35,021 bases of DNA from an uncultured Paracoccaceae bacterium (GTDB taxonomy: Bacteria; Pseudomonadota; Alphaproteobacteria; Rhodobacterales; Rhodobacteraceae): positions 1 to 35,021 of the forward strand of contig CALMSR010000015.1 of the NCBI GenBank assembly GCA_937872465.1, read 5' to 3'. This document shows positions 8,108 through 15,534 of this stretch, in pieces. The notes beneath the pieces were generated by a model. The model worked only from the letters and a program-made list of their open reading frames with translations, had not been told where the DNA came from and did no database searches. Position 1 is the stretch's first letter; each line of letters starts with the position of its first letter. A program made the position numbers and the translations under genes.

Positions 8108-8737
8108 ATGCCCTGGACCCGTGGAGAAATGGCCGCCCGCGCCGCGCAGGAGCTCGAGGACGGCATGTATGTCAATCTCGGGATCGGCATTCCCACCCTG
8201 GTGGCGAATTTCATCCCCGACGGCATCGACGTGACGCTGCAATCCGAGAACGGCATGCTCGGCATCGGCCCCTTCCCGACCGAGGACGAGGTCGATCCCG
8301 ACCTGATAAACGCCGGCAAGCAGACCGTGACCGAGCTCTCGCGCACCGCCTATTTCGACAGCGCCACCTCCTTCGGCATGATCCGGGGCGGCAAGATCGC
8401 CATGGCGATCCTCGGCGCGATGGAGGTTTCCGAAGCGGGCGACCTGGCGAACTGGATGATCCCCGGCAAGCTCGTCAAGGGCATGGGCGGGGCGATGGAT
8501 CTCGTGGCCGGCGTCAAGCGTGTCGTCGTCATCATGGACCACACCTCCAAGCACGGCGAGAGCAAGCTGCTCAAGGAATGCACCCTGCCGCTCACCGGCA
8601 AGGCGGTGGTCGATCGCATCATCACCAATCTTGGTGTCTTCGACGTGGTCTCCGGCGGGCTGAAGGTCACTGAACTCGCCGACGGCGTCACCTTCGACGA
8701 GGTACGCGCCGCCACCGAGGCCACGCTCGTCGACTGA
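8108..8737 (+). CDS. scoB: Succinyl-CoA:3-ketoacid CoA transferase, subunit B
   Basis: A 209-residue beta subunit of SCOT. The catalytic glutamate that forms the enzyme-CoA thioester is Glu47 within signature 2, [12 protein letters not shown]. Also conserved are [13 protein letters not shown], the [10 protein letters not shown] strand, [30 protein letters not shown], and the [20 protein letters not shown] region. GGAGG 7 nt upstream fixes the ATG. It works as a heterodimer or heterotetramer with ScoA in the cytosol, yielding acetoacetyl-CoA. Confidence 0.95.
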   Translation: MPWTRGEMAARAAQELEDGMYVNLGIGIPTLVANFIPDGIDVTLQSENGMLGIGPFPTEDEVDPDLINAGKQTVTELSRTAYFDSATSFGMIRGGKIAMAILGAMEVSEAGDLANWMIPGKLVKGMGGAMDLVAGVKRVVVIMDHTSKHGESKLLKECTLPLTGKAVVDRIITNLGVFDVVSGGLKVTELADGVTFDEVRAATEATLVD

Positions 8738-8759
8738 TATGCTCTCCGCGTGACCGCTT

Positions 8760-9097
8760 CGGACGGGGCCCGTCCCCATGGCGGCGGCGCGACCTCGCGG
8801 CCAAGCCTCGGGCAAGCAAAAAGGCCGCACCCCGCGCAGCCCGCAGAGCGTTCCCCCGGAACGGATAGGCGAGGCGCCTGCGGCGCGTCGCCCGGTCCGG
8901 TCGCCCGGAGGCGCACGCCGCAGGGATAGGGGGGTGCAGCCGTCCGGCCGGTCGAGGATCGGGACGCCTCGGCCCTGGACGGCGTGCGAAGTGCGCCTGC
9001 CCCCGGCAGGGCCCACGCAGCCCGATCGCCGCGGGTCGATCGGGCTGGGTATCTCACCCCCGGGGCGGGATGATGATCGACGGCGAGGGCCGCTGGA
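8760..9097 (-). repeat. Family B intergenic repeat, copy B2 (longest)
   Basis: Occupies most of the 500-bp gap after scoB. On the minus strand it reads CCAGCGGCCCTCGCCG, then a hairpin CAGCCCGATCG/CGATCGGGCTG (9018-9028 with 9037-9047, 11 bp), then CCCTGCGGCGTGCGCCTCCGG, and finally GGAACGCTCTGCGGGCTG leading into GCGCGGGGTGCGGCCTTTTT. Each block recurs in order at 11305-11462 (plus), in part at 20985-21080 (plus) and 33600-33765 (minus). The T run after the GC-rich block could terminate minus-strand transcripts. I see no gene in 8738-9237. Confidence 0.7.
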
Positions 9098-9237
9098 GCA
9101 ACCTCCGCGCCGGATGCCAGGCACGGGCAACCATCCGCCACCCCGGCGCGGACCCTTCCCGGCGGGCTGGTCTCCCGGCATGCATCGCGTTAACATTCCC
9201 GCAGCAAAGCAAACGGACGCAAGGGAAACTCCCGGCC

Positions 9238-10011
9238 ATGGCCGAGCCGCACGACCCGTCCCCGACCGGCGGCGCCGCCCCGACGGTTGCGGAGCTGTTC
9301 GACCCCGCCGCCTTCGCCGTCCGGCTGGCCGAGGCACGCCAGCGGCGCAGCCGGGTGCTCGCCGAACGCAACGGGCCGGCCCTGCCGCCCCAGGCCGTCG
9401 AGGCACCCCCTTCGCCGAGGCCCCTGCGCCGCTTCCATCGCGGCTTCGCGCTCGGCCTTGCCCTCGGCCTCGTCGCCGCCTCCCTCCCCGCCGCATCCCT
9501 GCTCCGGCTCGCAGCCGCACCGGCGCCGGCCCCGGTCGCGGGCGTCGCGGTCCGGACACCCTTCCAGCCCGGATCGAGCGCGGCACCCGCCCTGCCGGCC
9601 GCGCAGCTCGCACTGGCCGCCCCCGCCGCGCCCGCGCAATTCCTCGGCTCCGCGCTGACCCTGGCCCGGCTCGACGCCGCCAGCCGCCCGCAGCCGCGCC
9701 CCGAAGGTCTGCGCCCCGCGGGCAGCGTGACGCGCATGAGCACGCGCAACCGGCCGGCGGCGCCCTCCCTGCCCGGCCTCGTCACCGCAATCCTCACCGG
9801 CCTCGCAACAGCCCCCGCGGAGATCCGCCCTGAACGCCTTTTCGACGGCCCGCCGCTCGGCTCCATCGATATCCGAAGGATCTCCGGTAAATTGCTGGAA
9901 ACATCGCGGAAATCCACCAGGAAGGCCGCCGGTTCCGGCAAGCACCGCTCGGGACCGAAGGCCAAGAAGTCCAAGGCATCCAAGGCCCGGAAATCCTCCC
10001 GCAAGCGCTGA
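9238..10011 (+). CDS. Hypothetical single-pass membrane protein, Lys-rich tail
   Basis: A 257-residue protein I do not recognise. Visible parts: a cytoplasmic N-terminus with FDPAAFAVRLAEARQRR (21-37), which recurs in the next gene; one hydrophobic segment around 72-95 (FALGLALGLVAASLP); a long Ala/Pro-rich, probably disordered periplasmic stretch; and a strongly basic tail of Lys/Ser/Arg repeats in the last 35 residues. The Ala/Pro bias tracks genome GC. The start at MAEPHD is chosen because AAGGGA lies upstream and the shared motif begins soon after; an open frame from 9070 runs through repeat DNA and is not credible. It is followed by its partial paralog 155 bp downstream. Confidence 0.65.
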   Translation: MAEPHDPSPTGGAAPTVAELFDPAAFAVRLAEARQRRSRVLAERNGPALPPQAVEAPPSPRPLRRFHRGFALGLALGLVAASLPAASLLRLAAAPAPAPVAGVAVRTPFQPGSSAAPALPAAQLALAAPAAPAQFLGSALTLARLDAASRPQPRPEGLRPAGSVTRMSTRNRPAAPSLPGLVTAILTGLATAPAEIRPERLFDGPPLGSIDIRRISGKLLETSRKSTRKAAGSGKHRSGPKAKKSKASKARKSSRKR

Positions 10012-10166
10012 TTCGCCGACGCGCCCGCAGGGCGCCGGCAAGATTCCGCCTATCGAAAAAGTCCTCGCTCGCTGTGGCCGAATTGCGCTACTCTGCGAGG
10101 CAATAAAGGCCGCAAAGGCCAGAGCAGACAAGGCGCAAGACGAAACGGCGGCGCCGGGGCAGAGGC

Positions 10167-11273
10167 ATGGCACAACAGGCATCGGGCCCGAATTCCGGGT
10201 TCCATTCGGGCATAGATCTCGATCCGGTCGATTGGGAGCGGCGCGTCGCCGAAGCGCGCGCGCGACGGGAACTCGCGCTGGCCCGGCGGGCACGCGCCGC
10301 CGGGGAACGGCCGGGCGACCCCGGCGCGCCGCGGGCCGGCAAGGAACCGCGCGGCGCTCTCTGGTCCTCCCTGCCGGCCCCGCGCGCGGCGATCCGCGCC
10401 ACCGCCCATGCCGCCCGCCTTCCCTCCGCCGCGGGGGCCATGTCGGCGGCCTCGGGCGCCTTCTCGGCCGCCTCGGGCGTGCTGGAACTGGCGATGCCGC
10501 GCCGCCGCACCCGGCTCGCGGCCCTCCTCGGCTCCAGCATCGCGCTCGGCGTGATCGCGGCCGCGGCGCTGCTCTTAGGGGGCCGCGACCCCGCGCCCCT
10601 GCCCCTCCCGGCCGAGACCGCGGCGATCCCGCCCGCCGCCGAGGCCGCCGATCCCTCCCCCGGCCCCGAGACCGCCGCCATCGCGACGCCCGCCCGCTCC
10701 CGCCCGGAGGCGGTGGTGGAGCCGGTGCGCCTGTCGCTTCCGGAGGCCGAGCCCGCCACGGCCCCGGCCCCGGTCGTGACCGCCGAGCCGGCCCAGACCC
10801 CGGCAGCGGCGGCGCCCGGCGCCATGACCGCCATGGAAGACGCCCGCATCTTTCTCCACGTGCCCGCGGGCGCGCCCTCCGCCACCACCGAGGCGGTCCT
10901 CGCCGCGCTCTCCGACCAGGGCCTGCCGGTCGCCGGGCTCGTCCCGGTGCGGCTCGAGGTCGGCCGCAGCAACCTGCGCTACTATCACGCGGAGGACGCG
11001 GCCGTCGCCGGGGAGATCGCCGCGGCGCTCGGGGTGACGCCGGTCGGCGCCATCGAGGCGCGCGACTTCGCCGAAACCGCGAACCGGCCGGCACCGGGCA
11101 CCGTCGAGATCTGGCTCGCCGGCGATGCCAAGCCCGGACCGGCCCCGACCCTGCCGCTGGCCCCCGAAACCGCCGAGGCGCCCGTCGCCCGCCCCCTGCC
11201 CCGGGACGACGCGGGCATCGATCCGCAGGTCATCCGCAACCTCGTGGAAGCCGCACGCGCCGGGCCCGGCTGA
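10167..11273 (+). CDS. Membrane protein with LytR C-terminal-like domain
   Basis: A 368-residue predicted single-pass inner-membrane protein. The N-terminal motif DLDPVDWERRVAEARARR (17-34) matches the preceding gene (DPxxxxxR[LV]AEARxRR). The transmembrane segment is 117-138 after RRRTR. An Ala/Pro-rich linker at 140-215 follows, then a folded periplasmic domain at about 222-318 (IFLHVPAGAP ... LEVGRSNLRYYHAEDAAVAGEIAAALG ... VEIWLAG). That last domain resembles LytR_C/SPOR-like modules by its IxVxNxS-like opening and VRYYxxxDxxxA segment, which suggests a cell-envelope role. The domain call is by pattern, without a profile search. It is upstream of lepA but separated by a family B repeat. 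Confidence 0.7.
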   Translation: MAQQASGPNSGFHSGIDLDPVDWERRVAEARARRELALARRARAAGERPGDPGAPRAGKEPRGALWSSLPAPRAAIRATAHAARLPSAAGAMSAASGAFSAASGVLELAMPRRRTRLAALLGSSIALGVIAAAALLLGGRDPAPLPLPAETAAIPPAAEAADPSPGPETAAIATPARSRPEAVVEPVRLSLPEAEPATAPAPVVTAEPAQTPAAAAPGAMTAMEDARIFLHVPAGAPSATTEAVLAALSDQGLPVAGLVPVRLEVGRSNLRYYHAEDAAVAGEIAAALGVTPVGAIEARDFAETANRPAPGTVEIWLAGDAKPGPAPTLPLAPETAEAPVARPLPRDDAGIDPQVIRNLVEAARAGPG

Positions 11274-11304
11274 CCGGCCGGGCGCCGCCCTCATTCTGCT
11301 GCAA

Positions 11305-11462
11305 GTATCAGCGACCCTCGTCGCCGCCCCTCATCCCGGACGCACCAGGGATCCCCCACCCTGCGGCCCGCGCCCCCGGCCCTCGGGAATGCCCTGCGGA
11401 CCGTGCCGGGCGCGGCCTTTTCCCGGCCCTGGGCTCGGGTCCCGCGGCGCCCCCGCCTCCCC
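11305..11462 (+). repeat. Family B intergenic repeat, copy B1
   Basis: Lies between the LytR_C-like gene and lepA. It reads TATCAGCGACCCTCGTCGCC, TCCCGGACGC, CCCACCCTGCGGC, GGAATGCCCTGCGGACC, then GGGCGCGGCCTTTTCCCGG and a GCGGCGCCCCCGCC end. The block order matches the minus strand of 8760-9097, although the long CGATCGGG hairpin is missing here. The GC-rich block followed by TTTT may act as a weak terminator. Confidence 0.6.
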
Positions 11463-11491
11463 TTGACGGCTCGCGGAAATCCGCCGCATAC
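11463..11491 (+). promoter_or_regulatory. Putative lepA promoter giving a near-leaderless mRNA
   Basis: TTGACG at 11463-11468, a 17-nt spacer, and GCATAC at 11486-11491. The start predicted 6-8 nt downstream falls at 11497-11499, immediately before the lepA ATG at 11500. No Shine-Dalgarno sequence is present in CCGCCGCATACCGCGCGCC, which is consistent with leaderless translation. The -10 is weak. Confidence 0.35.
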
Positions 11492-11499
11492 CGCGCGCC

Positions 11500-13299
11500 A
11501 TGACCGACATCGCGCGCATCCGCAACTTCTCCATCGTCGCCCATATCGACCACGGGAAATCCACCCTGGCCGACCGGCTGATCCAGGCCACGGGCACCGT
11601 CTCGGACCGCGAGATGAAGGAGCAGCTGCTCGATTCCATGGACATCGAGCGCGAGCGCGGCATCACCATCAAGGCCCAGACCGTCCGCCTCGAATACCGC
11701 GCGAAGGACGGCGAGAGCTACGTCCTCAACCTCATCGACACGCCGGGCCATGTCGATTTCGCTTACGAGGTCTCGCGCTCCATGCGCGCCGTCGAGGGCT
11801 CGCTCCTCGTGGTCGACGCCTCCCAGGGCGTCGAGGCCCAGACGCTCGCCAATGTCTACCAGGCCATCGACGCCGGCCACGAGATCGTGCCCGTGCTCAA
11901 CAAGATCGACCTGCCCGCCGCCGAGCCCGAACGCGTCATCGAGCAGATCGAGGACGTGATCGGCATCGAGGCCCAGGACGCGATCCGCATCTCCGCCAAG
12001 ACCGGCATCGGCATCGGCGACGTGCTCGAAGCCATCGTCACCCGCCTGCCGGCGCCCAAGGGCGACCGCACCGCGCCGCTCAGGGCCATGCTGGTCGATT
12101 CATGGTACGACCCCTACCTCGGCGTCGTCGTGCTGATCCGCGTCTACGACGGCATCCTCCGGAAGGGCGACCGCATCCGCATGATGCAAACGGGCGCGCT
12201 CTACCCGGTCGAGCGCATCGGCACCTTCCGCCCCGGAATGCTGCCCGCCGACGAGCTCGGCCCCGGCGAGATCGGCTTCCTGACCGCCTCGATCAAGCAG
12301 GTGCGCGACACCCGGGTCGGCGACACCATCACCACCGAGCGCAAGGGCTGCGAGACGACGCTGCCCGGCTTCCAGCCGTCGATCCCGGTGGTCTTCTGCG
12401 GCCTCTTCCCGGTCGACGCCAACGACTTCCCCGCCCTGCGCGACGCCATCGAGAAGCTCCAGCTCAACGACGCCTCCTTCTCCTCCGAGATGGAGACCTC
12501 GGCCGCGCTCGGCTTCGGCTTCCGCTGCGGCTTTCTCGGCCTCCTGCACCTGGAGGTGATCCGCGACCGGCTCGAGCGCGAATACGACCTCGACCTCATC
12601 ACCACCGCGCCGTCGGTCATCTACCGCGTCTTCAGGACCGACGGCACCATGGTCGAGCTCCACAACCCCGCCGACATGCCCGACCCGGTCAGGATCGACC
12701 ACATCGAGGAGCCGCGCATCAAGGCGACGATCCTCGTGCCCGACGAATTTCTCGGCGACGTGCTCAAGCTCTGCCAGGACCGCCGCGGCGTCCAGCTCGA
12801 CCTCACCTACGCCGGCTCCCGCGCCATGGTGGTCTACGACCTGCCGCTCAACGAGGTCGTCTTCGACTTCTACGACCGGCTGAAATCCGTCACCAAGGGC
12901 TACGCCTCCTTCGACTACCACCTCACCGGCTACCAGGAGGACGACCTCGTCAAGATGCAGATCCTCGTCAACGACGAGCCGGTCGACGCCCTCTCCACCA
13001 TGGTCCACCGCGCCCGCGCCGACGCCCGCGGCCGCGCCATGGTCGAGAAGCTCAAGGAGCTGATCCCCCAGCACCTCTTCAAGATCCCGATCCAGGCCGC
13101 GATCGGCGGCCGCATCATCGCCCGCGAGACGATCTCGGCCTTGCGCAAGGACGTCACCGCCAAATGCTACGGCGGCGACATCACGCGGAAACGCAAGCTC
13201 CTGGAGAAGCAGAAGGCCGGCAAGAAGAAGATGCGCCAGTTCGGCCGCGTCGAGATCCCGCAGGAGGCCTTCATCAACGCGCTGAAGATGGATGGCTAG
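11500..13299 (+). CDS. lepA: Elongation factor 4 (LepA), ribosomal back-translocase GTPase
   Basis: A 599-residue translational GTPase, the usual LepA length. G1 is AHIDHGKST at 14-22, the switch I region is [13 protein letters not shown]3 is DTPGHVDF at 80-87, and G4 is [11 protein letters not shown] near 134. Domains II, III and V follow, with no domain IV, as is diagnostic for LepA versus EF-G. The LepA-specific C-terminal domain ends in [25 protein letters not shown], quoted in part, then [15 protein letters not shown]4 binds pre- and post-translocation ribosomes and helps with stalled or mistranslocated complexes and with initiation. In some bacteria lepA is followed by lepB; here an unrelated low-GC patch follows. 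The start lacks an SD (see the promoter entry). Confidence 0.98.
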   Translation: MTDIARIRNFSIVAHIDHGKSTLADRLIQATGTVSDREMKEQLLDSMDIERERGITIKAQTVRLEYRAKDGESYVLNLIDTPGHVDFAYEVSRSMRAVEGSLLVVDASQGVEAQTLANVYQAIDAGHEIVPVLNKIDLPAAEPERVIEQIEDVIGIEAQDAIRISAKTGIGIGDVLEAIVTRLPAPKGDRTAPLRAMLVDSWYDPYLGVVVLIRVYDGILRKGDRIRMMQTGALYPVERIGTFRPGMLPADELGPGEIGFLTASIKQVRDTRVGDTITTERKGCETTLPGFQPSIPVVFCGLFPVDANDFPALRDAIEKLQLNDASFSSEMETSAALGFGFRCGFLGLLHLEVIRDRLEREYDLDLITTAPSVIYRVFRTDGTMVELHNPADMPDPVRIDHIEEPRIKATILVPDEFLGDVLKLCQDRRGVQLDLTYAGSRAMVVYDLPLNEVVFDFYDRLKSVTKGYASFDYHLTGYQEDDLVKMQILVNDEPVDALSTMVHRARADARGRAMVEKLKELIPQHLFKIPIQAAIGGRIIARETISALRKDVTAKCYGGDITRKRKLLEKQKAGKKKMRQFGRVEIPQEAFINALKMDG

Positions 13300-13330
13300 A
13301 CAATTTGATGGCCCCTGAGTTCTAGAAATC

Positions 13331-13771
13331 TTACTCCGACGGCACGCGCGTATTCGCGAGAATACTCAGCAAATCCACGCCCGAGAATGATAGTATCAGG
13401 GCGACAACAATCAGCAGCACTGTATACAAGGCTGCTCCAACCACGGACTGCCAGACGGCGGGCCAGAATCTACCCCGCAAAGCTGCGCGAAGAACTCGCG
13501 GCTCCTGCTCATCGAGAATGGTCTGCGCGAATTCAGCGATCACCTGCGCGGCATTTTGCTTCGCGCCGTCGACTCTGGACTCCGTCCACGTAGAGACATA
13601 TGCTAGTAATTCAGCCTCCGTAGGGGATCTCTGTTCTCTTTCCTTGAAGTCGATTACCCACTCACGTTTTGCGGTCTTGTAGATTCCATAAGCAATGATG
13701 CCAACAATCTCCGATTGGTCATCCTGAGCTGCATCAACGAATTTCTCAAATACTGCATTGTAGCTTGACAT
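13331..13771 (-). CDS. Hypothetical protein with C-terminal transmembrane segment
   Basis: A 146-residue protein with codon use and GC clearly lower than its neighbours. Residues 1-100 are charged and helical (FEKFVDAAQ, YKTAKREWVIDFKEREQRSPTEAELLAYV). A single strong hydrophobic helix spans about 110-134 (VWQSVVGAALYTVLLIVVALIL), with a short tail. I do not recognise a named domain. The shape, a soluble helical domain plus a C-terminal tail anchor, recurs among accessory-island membrane effectors, but no activity can be assigned. It is the last of the minus-strand small genes between lepA and 14375. No convincing SD precedes the ATG. Confidence 0.6.
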   Translation of the reverse strand: MSSYNAVFEKFVDAAQDDQSEIVGIIAYGIYKTAKREWVIDFKEREQRSPTEAELLAYVSTWTESRVDGAKQNAAQVIAEFAQTILDEQEPRVLRAALRGRFWPAVWQSVVGAALYTVLLIVVALILSFSGVDLLSILANTRVPSE

Positions 13772-13839
13772 TTATGTCATTCACAGCAACGCTATTTCCT
13801 CGGACTGCCGCTCGGCATAGCCTTCTCCACCACTGATGC

Positions 13840-14079
13840 CTATGACTTCCGCGCTCCTTTCACGGAGCCGACGATTCCAGTCTTTGCATCGCGGCCAATC
13901 TGCCCGACTATGATCCTGCCGAGTTTTCGGTCCGCTTGGTTCAGCGCACGAGAGTAAATGCGCTCATTGACAACAGTGATACTCTCCCCACCTCGTACAT
14001 TTATCTCGTTGACAGAGCCGTAACGGCCGCTCGAAGCGCTTCTGCCAACAGCATAGTACTTTCCCGGCTTCTTTTCCAA
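13840..14079 (-). CDS. Small basic protein with two GR[DS]x[KS][TS]G motifs
   Basis: A protein of about 79 residues if started at the TTG at 14079, or 99 residues if started at the TTG at 14139; no ATG is available in frame. Two copies of a short motif are visible: YAVGRSASSGRYGSVNE near the N-terminus and QIGRDAKTGIVGSVKGARKS at the C-terminus. The upstream 50-residue gene carries the same motif (IGRDSKTGEFLPVAEAKK). No known catalytic residues. The beginning overlaps the 13964-14224 reading frame, so either two genes overlap or a frameshift joins them. Function unknown; sister proteins of this type are found in accessory regions. Confidence 0.5.
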   Translation of the reverse strand: MEKKPGKYYAVGRSASSGRYGSVNEINVRGGESITVVNERIYSRALNQADRKLGRIIVGQIGRDAKTGIVGSVKGARKS

Positions 14080-14224
14080 TGGCCACCCCGTCAGCCTCAA
14101 GTGGGTTATGGTCAAACTCGCCCGCACCCCGTGCGGCAATGACAGAGAATATGGTGTGCCAGAGAGAATTGAAAGCCTGATGAATGTGCCCGTCGGTTAG
14201 CTCCGGACGAGCACATTGGTTCAT
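13964..14224 (-). CDS. Small hypothetical protein, ATGA-coupled to upstream gene
   Basis: An 86-residue reading frame whose ATG (14224-14222) overlaps the TGA of the 50-residue gene (14223-14221) as ATGA, the usual sign of translational coupling. The first half looks like a genuine helical protein (ELTDGHIHQAFNSLWHTIFSVIAARG). The second half (CCWQKRFERPLRLCQRDKC) is compositionally odd and overlaps the next gene in another frame, so the true product may shift frame near 14070 or the gene may be decayed. Function unknown. Confidence 0.4.
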   Translation of the reverse strand: MNQCARPELTDGHIHQAFNSLWHTIFSVIAARGAGEFDHNPLEADGVAIGKEAGKVLCCWQKRFERPLRLCQRDKCTRWGEYHCCQ

Positions 14225-14373
14225 TTCTTCTTAGGAGCCTTGGTGTCACCGTAGCCCGGCTTGGGCATGCGCTCAACCGTGGTGGTGTTCGGCCTCTTCT
14301 TGGCTTCCGCTACGGGAAGGAACTCTCCAGTCTTCGAGTCCCGGCCAATCGGGAATGTCTTCGACTTCGACAT
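14221..14373 (-). CDS. 50-residue basic protein with IGRDxKTG motif
   Basis: A short gene with a clear ribosome site (GGAG 6 nt before the ATG). The product begins MSKSKTFPIGRDSKTGEF, continues with LPVAEAKKRPNTTTVERM, and ends in a Pro/Lys-rich tail (KPGYGDTKAPKKK). The IGRDxKTG segment matches one in the gene two positions downstream. It is first in a probable operon of small minus-strand genes (this gene, 14224, 14079, 13771). The composition suggests a small nucleic-acid-binding or antitoxin-like protein, which is inference only. Confidence 0.6.
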   Translation of the reverse strand: MSKSKTFPIGRDSKTGEFLPVAEAKKRPNTTTVERMPKPGYGDTKAPKKK

Positions 14374-14400
14374 TCATCACTCCATATGGTGTCTACTCTT

Positions 14401-14415
14401 TCCTGTAGCACAGGA
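14401..14415. promoter_or_regulatory. Perfect dyad upstream of small-gene operon
   Basis: TCCTGT-AGC-ACAGGA is a perfect 6-bp inverted repeat located 28-42 bp upstream of the 14373 start codon, where an autoregulatory operator would be expected. No regulator has been identified. Confidence 0.3.
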
Positions 14416-14670
14416 TAGCTGAATATCCACAGCCGGATAGGTGAAATATCGCCGATCGCGAAATTGTGATTTGGCTCACTCGACAGCGAGCAATGCGTGC
14501 GCGCGCACCCCCTCAGCCAGTGCGCTCAAATACCCCCCGACGCGCCCGGCTGCACGACCAGGTTCACCACTTCGCGCGCCGCACCTTATGGAGAGCCCGC
14601 TCTTCCCCAAGTAGAGCGCTATGGGCACCCACGCGAATTCCGCCACGCTACTCGCATCAACCCCCCGCCG

Positions 14671-14685
14671 TTAACCCGCCCTTAA
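14671..14685 (+). promoter_or_regulatory. CtrA-type binding site
   Basis: TTAA-N7-TTAA (TTAACCCGCCCTTAA, followed by CC), a perfect match to the full CtrA consensus of alphaproteobacteria. It is 43-57 bp upstream of the exported-protein ATG at 14728, a usual position for activation. In Rhodobacterales CtrA controls motility, gene-transfer-agent and surface genes. Confidence 0.5.
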
Positions 14686-14727
14686 CCACCGTCGGCGCCC
14701 TCTGGAGCACATCGCGACGAGGCCGCC

Positions 14728-15291
14728 ATGCGCCGCCTGCTCCTCTGCCTCCTCCTCGCCGCCGCCCCTGCGGGGGCCGATCCGCCCGGGATCGCGGCGC
14801 GGTTCCGCATCGCCGGCGAGGCGCAGCTGCGCGGCGAGGTTGAGGGACGCGCGGGGCCGGTCTTCGGCGGGGTCTCCGGCGGCACGCTGGCCGATCCGGC
14901 GCGGGCGGGCGAGCTCGCGCTCTTTCTCGGGCTGCGCCCGGAGCTGCCCGAAGGCCATGCGGAGCTGCGCCTCGCCCAGCCGCTCGACGCCGCGCCGGCG
15001 CTGACGGTCAGCTTCGACCGCCCGCTCGGCCGCCGCGCCAGCCTCGCCACCCGGCTCGCCGTGGCGCCCGAGGCGGCCGCGGGCAGTTCGCGCGCCTCGC
15101 TCGACCTGACCGAGGCCTCGCGCCTCGCGGTCGAGCTCGGCGGCGCGCTCCGGGCGGACGGCGCCGAGGCCGCCTCCCTGCGCCTCGAGGCCTCGCACCG
15201 CCTCGCCCCCGGGGATGCGCTCGACCTCTCGCTGACCGAGGCCAGCGGCGCCCCGCCCCGCGCCGCGCTCGCGCTCAACCTCCGCTTCTGA
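14728..15291 (+). CDS. Small exported protein, possible beta-rich outer-membrane protein
   Basis: A 187-residue protein. The signal peptide is MRRLLLCLLLAAAPAGA with a likely cleavage after AGA-D. The mature part alternates hydrophobic and polar residues in short strands (AELRLAQPL, LTVSFDRPL, SLATRLAVAP, RLAVELGGAL, ASLRLEASHRL, DALDLSLTEA) and ends ALNLRF, the terminal aromatic residue typical of outer-membrane beta-barrel proteins recognised by BamA. I do not recognise a family. A perfect CtrA box precedes it. The closest reading is a small surface or periplasmic protein. Confidence 0.65.
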   Translation: MRRLLLCLLLAAAPAGADPPGIAARFRIAGEAQLRGEVEGRAGPVFGGVSGGTLADPARAGELALFLGLRPELPEGHAELRLAQPLDAAPALTVSFDRPLGRRASLATRLAVAPEAAAGSSRASLDLTEASRLAVELGGALRADGAEAASLRLEASHRLAPGDALDLSLTEASGAPPRAALALNLRF

Positions 15292-15360
15292 CCGGCGCGC
15301 CGAACGGCCGACTCTGGCCGCAGCACGCGAACGCAATGGCCGTGGGTAGCGGGGTTTCAC

Positions 15361-15470
15361 CGCTGGTGGGTGATCCGCGCGCGCCTGACAGGTTGGGCGC
15401 GCTTGTCGCGCCTGTCGTCTGGCGGAAGCACGCCTTTGGCGTGACGGCAGGCAGCCGCGCGCGGATCCGT
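15361..15470. repeat. Palindromic intergenic element with nested hairpins
   Basis: Between the exported-protein gene and mutY. A perfect 12-nt inverted repeat, GATCCGCGCGCG (15372-15383) and CGCGCGCGGATC (15456-15467), encloses two smaller hairpins: GACAGG...CCTGTC (about 15387-15417) and CACGCC-TTT-GGCGTG (15429-15443). Only one copy is in the window. The form is that of a structured extragenic repeat or a bidirectional terminator between convergent genes. Confidence 0.6.
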
Positions 15471-15534
15471 CCTTGCCAAATCCACGAAGAGAAGGGGGAG
15501 GCGCCACCGGGGAACCGGCGCCGGGGCGGGGCAA

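Larger units (their letters stand above)
14374..14727. other. 354-bp intergenic stretch with dyad and CtrA box
   Basis: No gene is seen. It holds the promoter region of the small minus-strand operon, including the dyad TCCTGT-AGC-ACAGGA at 14401-14415, and a CtrA-type box at 14671-14685 facing the exported-protein gene. GC rises from the low-GC patch back to the genomic level across about 14400-14550, so the right edge of the accessory patch probably lies here. I found no tRNA, integrase or direct repeat marking an attachment site. Confidence 0.5.

Noticed and set aside
8760..9097. Possible CRISPR-like or tandem array in the GC-rich gap after scoB
   Set aside because: There are hairpins and dispersed repeats but no regularly spaced direct repeats with unique spacers.
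9070..9237. Longer start for the 9238 membrane protein
   Set aside because: The extra 56 codons lie partly in family B repeat DNA, and an SD-like AAGGGA precedes 9238.
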